The notes under the pieces are model-generated. The model was given only the letters and a program-made list of their open reading frames with translations, was not told the origin of the DNA and did not search any database. Shown here in pieces: positions 51,913 to 62,078 of a stretch of 64,000 nucleotides of DNA (the stretch's first letter is position 1; each line of letters begins with the position of its first letter). The translations under genes and the position numbers were made by a program. Location of the stretch: positions 59,873,994-59,937,993 of the forward strand of contig NC_066316.1 in the NCBI RefSeq assembly GCF_022539315.1, written 5' to 3'. Origin of the DNA: Serinus canaria. Lineage: Eukaryota; Chordata; Aves; Passeriformes; Fringillidae.

Positions 51913-52170
51913 TGTGCTGGTTTTTGCTGGGACAGAGTTAATTCTCTTCACAGTATCTTGTGTGCTGTTGTGCTTTAGATCTGTGACAAAAACAGCATTG
52001 ATAACACAGAGATATTCCAGCTACTTCTCAGCTTGCTTCCCTTGGTGAGGAGCATGGGGGTGCTTAAGGGGTCAGCAGGGGACACAGCTGGGACAGCCGA
52101 CCCCAGCTGACCACAGGGATATCCCCCACAACGTGATCGGCAATAAAAGCTGGGGAACAAATCTTCCACA
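51913..52170 (+). mobile_element. Truncated LTR of an avian ERVL-type endogenous retrovirus
   Basis: The sequence begins TGTGCTGGTTTTTGCTGGGA, then GACAGAGTTAATTCTCTTCA, and later contains GGGGACACAGCTGGGACAGC, AGGGATATCCCCCACAACGT and an ATAAAAGCTGGGG block with a TATA-like AATAAAAG. This matches the 5' half of the ERVL-type LTR common in bird genomes. The 3' half is lost or too diverged to follow after about 52170. No internal retroviral coding region lies next to it, so it is an incomplete solo LTR. Confidence 0.8.
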
Positions 52171-54433
52171 GCCTTTAAACCATTCTTTTGGATCTGTTCT
52201 TCCTTCTGAAGATCCTCCAACCTCTAAAACAAAGAAAAGCTCTACTGTGGCTACTTTGTTATGTCCCTCCGTAGGAAGCTCAAGCCACAGAATCCACCTG
52301 CTATGGATTTGCTGTCCTTGGCAGTCCTCTTGTATCTCACTTGGCTATCAGCTTTATTATTCTGATGTGCTTGAAAACACTTCTCTTGGATTTTTTAGGC
52401 CTTCTGCACAGACATTTTTTTGGTAGGAGAAGGCAGTAGTTTGGTTCTTGACTCTTCATTTGCCTTACTGTGATTTAATGTTAATTTGCAAAATTCCTAT
52501 TTTCCTGGGTTTTAAATGATGTCTTTCAGTTCCTAATGCCTATTAACACTCAGGTATTTTATGCTGCTACCTTTTTGGATACTCTAAAATCTATAATTTT
52601 TTTGCAAATAGCATGCATAAACTCCTACATATTTAAAAGGAGAACATATAAAAATATATTTCTACCCTCAGGGATTGCTTTATAGTTTTTATTACCTTTC
52701 AAAATTTTCTTAATATTAAACAGTGAGAATATTACTGTAATTTTAAAGAACAGTCTTTAAACAACAGTATCTTGAGCCATCCTGCCTTGCACCTCTTCTC
52801 ACAACATTTTGAGTTGCATCCCATAATCTTAGTTGTACCATCACATTGCTTCTTGAAAAAACATTCAAAGGGATTTAAAACATCTGTCTTTGTGACAGTT
52901 ACCCTATGGGGGAGCCTATGGGAAGCTAAGAATAGTTTAATTTTTAACTAAAGTGGGGTTTTTGCCCTTTTTTTTGTTGGTTCAGAGCCTCCTTATGTAG
53001 ACTCACCATCTTGATTAAGTAGTACTGCAGTCCTAACTTTTCCTACTCTTCCTATACCAATTTTCTTTTACAGAGAGTTGTTTGCTGACACAATTTGTCT
53101 ACTTACCCAGATTGTCTCTCTGCTTTCTTCATTTAAGTGTTCTTGACCCCAGACCTCAATCAAATAATTTGATTTTTGAGTAATTTGAATTTTGAGTTAT
53201 TTGTCCTTTGGTCCGCAGTGTTTAATTGACTAACTTTCCTTCTATTGAATTTCTGCAACATTTACCATTTAAATTGAAAATTCCAGGTAAACTCTGCTGC
53301 TTGGTTTCTCCTTTCCTTTCTAATCAATTTGACTTCACACTGAAAGACTGTTCTGTATAGTATGTTTTTTACATATGGCAACTTCATTTCTTTTTAAGTA
53401 TTATGATTCATACAATTAATAAGTTTTTCTTTTCTTTCAAGAAATGGTAGATATTACAAAATCACTTTCTGCTCAGGAAGAGAAGATGTGCCAAGATAGA
53501 AAAGTGGTCTGTCTAACTACACAAAAGAAACTTTCATTCCAACTTGGCCCACACAGATGTACCAGTAAATATCCTGTCTCTTGTTTACACAATAATGGAA
53601 GACTGCAATACTACTTATACTCAGCTTTCCATATTTTTTTCCTCTTTGCAGCATAATTTAGAAGTACATTTCATATTTTTATATTCACTCATTTTTTCTG
53701 TAGTAATAAATATCAGAAACTCAAGTTCAGTCTGAACTATCAACTTGAAAATGTTACTTAAGTTTCCTTTTTCTTAGGCAAAAAATAGCAGTGAATATTG
53801 CTATAATGTAAGTATGAAATTATCAACTTGCAAAATTTGTTGCAGAAGTTTTGAATAAATTATTGCAAAGACAATTCTCATTGTGCATAACAAAATCATT
53901 TAAAATTCTGTCTTCAATACTTTCCTATGATACTGAGCACACATGTCAAATGTTTGTCTTTTCCTTTCACATATCTTTCACTGTCTATTAGAAAAACAGG
54001 AAATGTTAATTTTACATTAGTGAGGCAACATACCATTGTGCAAACATAATATTTAAGATGTATTAATTTATTTACCAGTCATCTTTTTTTCTCAAATCAG
54101 ACACTCAAGTTTAGTTGTACTAAGCCAAATAACCAAAGTTTTAAAAAAAGACAAAACCACAAAAGCAACAAAATCAAGTAGACCCAAATCTTTGTCCAAA
54201 CCTCTAATCTGTTTTATTTCTTTCTGTAAACTATTTCTTTTGAAGTTATTCTAACTGGATAGTTTGGAGCAGCTGAAAGCTATGTGCCGAAATTCTAGAA
54301 GAAAATCAGTATTCAATCACTTCTTGGAAGACACAAGTAACTTTCTAGGCTGCCACATCCTTTCAAAGCACTTGGAAAAGAAGACTTACAAGTAGAAGTT
54401 ATCACAGTCCTTTCACTGAGACCAATCATACGC

Positions 54434-54469
54434 AAATGGTACCCAAAAAAATGGTATCCAAAAAAATGG
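54434..54469 (+). repeat. 15-bp tandem repeat, 2.4 copies
   Basis: AAATGGTACCCAAAA, then AAATGGTATCCAAAA, then a partial AAATGG. Confidence 0.92.
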
Positions 54470-54840
54470 CCTGAGCAGAAGTCTTCCTGAAGCTGCTGTA
54501 GCCAGAAGGTGGGGGTTGGAGGGGATGCAAAGAAAATGTAAACCAAAATCAGTAGGGAATATGAGTAATCCAAGAGTGTTAAGCAGGGACTCTGAACTCT
54601 CTGAAGTGATGCAACACTGAATAAAATGAGATTAACAGCCTTTATGGCAGACCTGATCTGAAGGTCACTGTTGACTTCAGTGGAAAGATCTTTAATAACA
54701 AGCACCACTTACATACAGATCCTGTCAGCCGTCCCTACTACTAATCACTACAAAAACTAACTGAGCATTGTGAGATAGAAAAGCAGGATGAGAAAGATCA
54801 TAAACTGGTGGGACACTTGGATTTTAGTCCAGAGAAAACT

Positions 54841-54873
54841 GAACTCATGATGAACTCATAATGAACTCATTAT
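54841..54873 (+). repeat. 11-bp tandem repeat, 3 copies
   Basis: GAACTCATGAT, GAACTCATAAT and GAACTCATTAT lie in direct succession. Confidence 0.95.
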
Positions 54874-55010
54874 TTCTTAGAAAATGAAGCTGTGCCACCT
54901 AGCTAGACAGCCTGACTCAAAGTATGCTAAAAACCCGGGAAGAAGAACATCTTGGATGCAAGGATTGCATCAGGTAAGACCTCTATCTGCTGATGTTTTC
55001 TTCTGCATTC

Positions 55011-55051
55011 TGGAGGACATGTGACAGCAAAAGACTGTCACATGTCCTCCA
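55011..55051. repeat. Perfect 17-bp inverted repeat, 7-nt loop
   Basis: The left arm TGGAGGACATGTGACAG (55011-55027) is exactly complementary to the right arm 55035-55051, with CAAAAGA between. No transposon ends are recognised around it. Confidence 0.95.
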
Positions 55052-57493
55052 TTCACAGTTTTGTGAAATTTGTTTTCATTGTCTTTGCATTGAAAAAAAA
55101 AATTAATGATCAAATAAAATGTTTTCATTTTGCAACACATGGAACAATTCATGTCAATCAAAATAAAAATTTGCCTTTCATTGTTTGGGAAAAAAATCTG
55201 AATTACTTAAAATTATTGTTATTCTCCCTCTTCAGATGTCAAGCTGAAAAAAGCTGTTCAAAATCCAAGCTATTTTGGATTTTGAGTCAGACTGCATTCA
55301 TTAGTCTCTGCCTAATGTCTTTGTCTAAACTGTGATGCTGGAAGTAGAATCCACTTAAATTTCTGAACAGTTTCATCCATTAATAATAGACTATTTTTTT
55401 AATATGGTGCCTGTTTGTTTTTTTTTTCCAGTGAAAATATAGCAACACAATATGGGTACAAGACAACATATGCCATAACTACAAGTACTGTACTAAAGTG
55501 TATAGAAATGCAAGTCAAATATATGGAAATTTAGCATACTCATGAGAAATGCCTAGGGTAATTGCAGTTGAGGGCATGGACAAAGATATTACTGGCATTA
55601 CTTTTTACTGTTGATGCCTTTTCTACGTCTTATGCACTTGAAAATACACCTATCACTGTTACTCAAGGGGAAATAAGAGTTCAGACTTTAGAAAATTATT
55701 CTGCAATAAAGACAAGATACTGAATACATGCTAGGAGCTAGAGGATCAATCTAAAAATAGGAACTATAAAGGCAGCATCAACATTTACCAACTCTTAGGC
55801 AAATTTTTTTTAAGAAACTGTGTAGCATCTGTATCATTAATAAATAAGAAAAAAAAGAAATAAACTCAAAATTTTTAGTCTGCAACTGAACACATTTTAA
55901 TTTTGAGTACTTTCAAAATTTGTACCCTCTGTCCTCTTAGCACTGACATTCTCAATCTAAATTTAGCTGTGAGAAGAACACACTTTAAAGTCCATTTCTA
56001 AGTTTCTTTTTCTTCCCTTCCTTCTCTGTGAACCACTGAGACTGCACCAAACAGGACTAGTATGAAGAGGAGAAAACTAGCATGCAAACATTGGGAAAAA
56101 CTAGAGTTCAATGTTCATGGTATCACTGGCCTGAGGCAAGCTCAGCAAAGTACTGGGACACTGGGGGTGGTACCAAGGGACCTGAGGCATGCATTTAAAA
56201 AGGGACACAACACAAGCATTCAAGTGCTATGGCAACAAGTGAACAAAATTTAAAAAAAATACTGTCAAGGCACTTGATTCTGTTTATTTTTGTTCTTTAC
56301 TTGGTAAGTGCACACTTTGAACTTCCACTTGATTGAAGAATATAAAGACTAATGAATGTGCTTATACAAGGCTTGTCTTTACTACCACAGAGTATTTTTT
56401 CTTTTTTTACATTACAGTTACATTGCTACAATCACAAGAAAGGTACGAGATTAAGCATTTAAAGGAGCAGAACTGAAGCATCACCTACACTGCAGTATCA
56501 TCCTCACGACTGTAATAGCAGTGATAGAAAGACTTATTGCAGAATATGAAGGAGATAGGTTACTTAACTCCACCACAACTCCTCCCCCTGTCAGTCCTCT
56601 GCTTCAGCCTTAGGCATAGAGGGAGACAGAAAGAATTTTCCTGTTGAAGGACACCAGGACTGAGAGAACCTTTGACTCCACTGTTCACACAGACAACTCC
56701 TTCTAAAGTCTTTTGGTCTCCAATTTTCACCTTTGAATGTGGCAGTACCATGCAGTTTGCAATAGAACATAGCAGACATGCAACTACATTACCTCCTTAA
56801 TAATAAACCCATAGTCATTACCAATATTGTTTTATCAACCACTTGGTCACACTGATTGCTTCACAATGCTTCCAGCTGAAAAGAATCAAGCAACACCAAG
56901 GGCTGTGTTAGATATGAGGAATCCAGAAAAATGTTTTGGAAATTTGGTCCACTTAATACACTGCTATTAGGTGTCATTCTCATTTCTACAATCAGATTAC
57001 TTCCCTTTAAATACAGGGCTTTCTGTATCCTTCAACTTTTCTGTATTTAAATGTCAAGGTAGAATGTTCTCAGCAACTGAAAATAACATATGAAAGGCAT
57101 CTCACCCAGGACAGAGACTGTTTCTCTTACTCAGTACAAGGAAATATGTACTGAATCCTGAGATTTCATCTTTTCATTGTCACTGTATAACCCAAACTCT
57201 ATCAACCACAGAAGTTTCCTTTGAGGCAGCACCTTCTGACAACAGATTCTGCCTGCAAAGAGGGAATGCTTTCTTTTCCTTGAAAGTTTACATACCTTCC
57301 ACACCACCAGAAATAATTATAATTTTTTAAACCAACTTTGACAGAATAACTCTATTTGATGACAGACAAGGGAGACAATTGGGTATTTCAATTAAGATTT
57401 TAAAGTGCGGGAATTAAACTCACCACCTTACTCTCAAATTTTAAACTTTCAAAAATCCTTATTTTAGAAAAACTCAATATTTCCCAGAATACT

Positions 57494-57526
57494 GGGGGGG
57501 GGGTGAGGCAGGAGGAGGGAGGGTGG
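57494..57526 (+). repeat. G-rich tract with G-quadruplex potential
   Basis: Ten consecutive G followed by GG, GG, GGG, GGG and GG runs separated by one to three bases. It has enough G-runs for an intramolecular quadruplex on the plus strand (the non-transcript strand of LAMA2). Confidence 0.75.
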
Positions 57527-58499
57527 TTTTGCCTTCTTAGTAAAATGAAGTGCTTTCCTATCAGATTAATTAAGCTTTTCTTCCACTGTCTTCATTGCAT
57601 GTGACTTTCAATATCTGCTTCTACAAAGAACTGAAGAAAAAACTGAACAATTTTTTAAAACTCAAATATTTATTTTCTTCTAGCCTAAACAAAACACTCT
57701 AAATCCACATGTTTGAAGAATGCTGTTTCCAAGTGTAACCTCCAATTTTACTTCCTAGAAAACTATGTGTCCTTTTTCTGTGAAAAGATATACATTTTCC
57801 TAACATGTTACAGTGATCATCAGTTGCACCTGAAGTTTTCAGATGGTCTGGCTTTGAAACAACTGCAAGCAAGAGAGAAGATTCCAATGTATCAAAATAC
57901 AAATAACCTACATGTGCTAAGTCAAACAAGCATTTGCTAAGAGAAATCTTTCAGCATCTCACAGAAAAGACAATTACAACATTGAAGGCTAATATTCAGA
58001 GCCTTATATTCACCTAGTCATCAAGGTAAAGAGGCCGTGAAACAAATTTCAGTCTAGCAGAATAAATATTTCAATAAAATGGTGCAAACTGGCTGTAAAC
58101 ATCAGAGGCTCCTGTGAAAGCAAAATGAAGTAAAAATCACTATGGTAACCCACTAACTTTTAGTTCTCGAACTAAGGATTATCTGAGGAAATAAAGAAAC
58201 AAAGAATGACATTCTTATACAGTGTTTAAGTAAAGACAAAAACAAAATAAGCATTCCTATTTACCCAAAAATACCAGACTCAGAGCACCAGCTACTATAC
58301 CTTATATAAATGGGTCTTTCTTATTCAGTGTAAAAAAACATTTTAAAATACTACTAAAGCAAGAAACATCAGTTCAGTAAAAAGTAATGAATAACTCATT
58401 AAGTGAACTAATCTCTTCCCCTTATTTTTCTGGCATAGGGAGACAGAGGAACATTAATTTTTGTTTTGAAATACTATTTTGGGAATCTTTAGCTCTTAT

Positions 58500-58910
58500 A
58501 TTTATTTGGGAACTGAAGCATTTCTCTTACGAAGATAAGCTGAAGGAGCTGGGCCTGTTCAGCCTCAAGAAGAGATGACACAGAGGGGTCCTCATCGATG
58601 TATGTAAGTACCTGAAAGAGGGCTGGCAAGAGGATGAACCAGGCTCTTTTCAGTGGTGCTGAGCATCAGGACTAGAGGCAACAAGCAGAAACTGATGCAC
58701 AGGAGATTCTACCCAAACACGAGGAAGGTGCACTGGAACTAATTGCCCAAAGAGGTTGCAAAGTTTACCTTACTGGAGATATTCAAAAACTCTCTGGACA
58801 CAATCCTGTGCCATGTCCTCTAGGATGACCCTGCTTATACAAAGAGTTTAGACCAGATGACCCACTTTGGTCCCCTCCACTCTTACCGATTCCGTGATGC
58901 TGCGAAACAG
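58500..58910 (+). repeat. CR1 LINE 3'-end fragment
   Basis: A plus-strand CR1: GATAAGCTGAAGGAGCTGGG, then CTCTTTTCAGTGGTGCTGAG, then GGAGATATTCAAAAACTCTC, then a degenerate CCACTCTTACCGATTCCGTG terminus. It is truncated upstream and has no coding capacity left. Confidence 0.92.
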
Positions 58911-59207
58911 CTTTGCTGAAAGTCCACCTTAGCCAGTATGATATAGAGACACACTGTTTCTCTAGCTATTACTGACAGCTTAGTATGGAAACCAGAATGC
59001 TAGGAATCTTTCTGCATTAAAGTCTTCACTTTTAAAGAAATTTCTTTGAAAGTTTCTTACTTTTTTTTTTTTGAAGTCGTCATGCAATTTTCCATTAACT
59101 CATTCAATAAAATTACTTTTTGCAAATAATCCGTGGTCTATGGATTGCTTGTTCCCATTTGATTTAAACTTCTGCTAGTTACACAGATCTGAAGATAAAT
59201 CACAAAA

Positions 59208-59264
59208 GGTTTTTGTTTCTTTGTTGTTGTTTTGTTGGCTCTGTTGTTCTAGCTGTTGTTGGTT
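59208..59264 (+). repeat. T/G-rich degenerate (TTG)n region
   Basis: Interrupted TTGTTG units. It is simple sequence with no gene. Confidence 0.8.
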
Positions 59265-61835
59265 CTAATTCTGTGACTGGCCAAAACAATATTACTGGTG
59301 CAAATAGGAATAGTATTAAAAGACAAAAAATATTTGGCTTAGAATGAACATTTTTGGAAATATCCTAATGAATCAAGCAATTGACTAAAATGTTCATTGA
59401 AAGCATACATAAGGAGAATATTTTCTGATTTTTCTAAGATGACAACTTAGACAACTTTAAACCTCAGACACTATTGTACTGGATATAAACTTGCCATTGG
59501 CCCTGGCTTGACAAGTGTGTTCCTTGTGCACTTCATCAGGCTTTCTGGGTGTACACCAGAATGGGGTTTGAAGCAAAGGTACTTTATTTACATTTCATAA
59601 CCCTATCATTCTTACAAGATGACTGCAATATCTGATTCACAGAACAAAATTACTCTCCTGGAAAGAAGATAAATTATATGCAGATGTAGTTCCACTGAAA
59701 CACCAGGAGCCAAATACCACCAGCAACACAATTGCAAGTAAATATGATATTGGTAGAAATTATATTTTTCATGTTACGTGTTTGACAAAATATGAAAAGG
59801 AATTAACCTGGGTTAATTCTCTGTAAATGCTACTTCATAATGCAGCCTTTAGCTGCTCAGACAGCTGAAACTAGTGCTTTACTTATGAAAAGATTATTGT
59901 TAAAACTGTAAGATAATTAGTTCACGTGGAATGATACTTCACTCTTCCAATCACTATAAAGGTTAATACTTAGGCTTTCCATTTCAAGCTGTTCTCTATC
60001 ACAGCCACATCTCAGATTAATAACTACCTACAGGAGGCAAGATTAACTTAGGGTTTATCCCATGCCTTTCATGAGTATGCCAGTATCAAACAACTCCCTT
60101 TTGCCAAGTGGAATAGAACAGATATATTCCTTCCTTCAAAGTCATCTTTGCCTTTAAAGAAACCACATACCAGATGTAGGTAATTTACTAAGGAAAAAAT
60201 AGAGCACATCAGACCTGGTTAAAAATTGTTAATTGCACACTTAAGAGCAGAATTAAGTTCAACTCAATTCAGTAGGCTTTAAGCCAATGTCTCACTCATG
60301 GACATATACCAGTGTGCTGAATAAAATTCTTCGCTGTTTAGCACAGTCAGTGAAGAACACAGAGACTCACTGGTTTAACCAAGAAGACAGCAGACTACTG
60401 GAATCAATATCTGCCTGTGAGAGAACTCAATAACCAAATAAATGGAACAATGCGAATTAAATTAATTACTGGAATAATTACTTTTGCATTATATTTTCTG
60501 TGCAGACATGTTCTCCCAAAGAAACAGTATAAAATTCCTTTGCAAGTGATAAATTGCTAACTCAAGTTCTGTTCCCCCCCCAAAAAAAAGCACCCAGTTA
60601 AAATCAGTTTAAAAATACAGCACATGTATAGGCACTATTTCTTTTAATAACACTTTATCAGCTCCTGCTAGATGTTACAAGAACAAATAACCATGCAAAT
60701 GATACAGCACTAATGATATAACAACAACTACAAATACAAAATACTTGTAATTTTTCCTAGAACTGAAAATGATTTCCCATCTGATAACTCTTGATAATCC
60801 GAGACTCTCTTAGATTCAAGGTTATATCTTTCTAAAGTGTATCTACAGGATATTTTCACTGAAAGCTGATTTTTAAAATTTTTGCAACTGGCATTGGAAA
60901 TTTTCTGAGAACAGAAACAAGCAATACATATCTATATCCAGGACTCAAAACCAACTGTATTAACAATTTTGCATGTGAACATTGCTTTGCATTTAGGGGA
61001 ACAGAAAAAGTAATTTTGTACTTATTTATATGAAAATAAATAATTAAAAAGTGGAACTGAAAAAATAACAGAGGAATAAATATTGAGGCTAAAATTTCAT
61101 TTGCAGAGCAAGTGTCGGAAAAAAATTGTGAAAAAAAAAATGCAGTTGGAATGTGTTACACATGGCTTTCCCTCTCATCATTTCAAGTGACTGAAAAGGC
61201 TGCATTTTTAGCTACAGGTGCTACATATGCCTTGCTCTTTTTTCAACTGCAGATTCTCATTCTCAAATCCACCACATCTTTTTCACATCCTCAATTAGAA
61301 CAAATGACTGGTCCATGATTCATGTGCCTGGACTTAGAGTAAAATAGTAGAGATCTCTGAAAGAAGAAGAAATAGGCATAAACAGGGCAGAGGTTCAGCT
61401 CTTAAGGCATTAAATTAAATTCTGGCTAAAATCGTTATCATTTGACATCCTGGCTTATATACAGGGACTGAATGCATCTAAAAGAAAAGTGTTTTATGAC
61501 TTCACTGAGTCTGTGATTTTTCCAAGTATTCTCTCCCCTTTGTTCAGAAGTAACATGGAAACCTATTTCAAGCACATAAAGTGGTCTGAAAGTACCAAGT
61601 GCCTAGCTGATAAACTCTTTTACTTCTTGGTTTACTTGGTAGAATGTTCTTATTAGAGTGAACAATGTCTATATTTATATAGGGCCACATAAGATGAGCT
61701 TTTAAAATCTGCAAATAGATTGTCTCCACATTTTTCAATTGTACCAAAACACTCTGTCTACTGAAGGCAGATTAGCCAATTAACCGAAGGGGTTTTCTTC
61801 TGCCGTGTTACATATGGAACACCATCTGATCTTAC

Positions 61836-62078
61836 CTCTCCATTTTCCAGAGGGTGGATCTTGGAATAATAAGAAGTGCATATGACTTCATCATCTTTTA
61901 GGTAGGACGGGGTTCCAGGCCGGGGATGGATGTTGTAGCGTGTCAGGCACTCGCTGTCAGTGATGGCGTAGTACTGCCACGGCTGATAGTCCACGCCATC
62001 CAGCGAGCGCTCCAGTATCCAGTTCCCGGGACGAGGGGAGTTAGCTGCTTTCACAATAACATACGCGATCTGGAAAAC
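61836..62078 (-). CDS. LAMA2: LAMA2 exon 4: laminin N-terminal (LN) domain, middle part
   Basis: This 243-nt, 81-codon exon starts and ends in phase 0. The acceptor reads ttttgcag before GTTTTCCAG and the donor GAG before gtaaga. The peptide begins VFQIAYVIVKAANSPRPGNW, continues through the WQYY and YNIHPRPG segments and ends in SKIHPLENGE, which is diagnostic of the LN (domain VI) fold of laminin alpha chains. LN domains of alpha, beta and gamma chains bind each other in a calcium-dependent way and polymerise laminin into the basement-membrane sheet; in people, defects in this domain cause LAMA2-related muscular dystrophy. It corresponds to about human residues 133-213. The exon is GC- and CpG-rich compared with its AT-rich flanks. 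It stands alone, with a 20.8-kb intron downstream. Exons 1 to 3 were not found above it. Confidence 0.97.

Larger units (their letters stand above)
41052..61835 (-). other. LAMA2: LAMA2 intron 4 (20.8 kb)
   Basis: The longest complete intron here, phase 0. It holds CR1 fragments (about 42465-42775 plus, 47560-48010 minus, 58500-58910 plus), an old LINE remnant (about 46400-46830 minus), an ERVL-like LTR fragment (51913-52170), a G-rich tract (57494-57526), a perfect 17-bp hairpin (55011-55051) and several short tandem repeats. No coding gene is supported. A 104-codon plus-strand open frame at 50271-50582 with splice-like edges is described as a finding. The stretches 43100-45600, 48650-50270 and 59300-61830 show nothing I recognise. 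Confidence 0.9.

Noticed and set aside
54313..54708. Minus-strand 131-codon open frame containing short tandem repeats
   Set aside because: Low-complexity repeats inside and no similarity recognised; judged chance.
19274..62078. Assignment to LAMA1 instead of LAMA2
   Set aside because: Exons 8, 10 and 12 carry LAMA2-like residues (GGGVC, GYTGYPEC, GWYLTDLPG, YYWSAP) where recalled LAMA1 differs.
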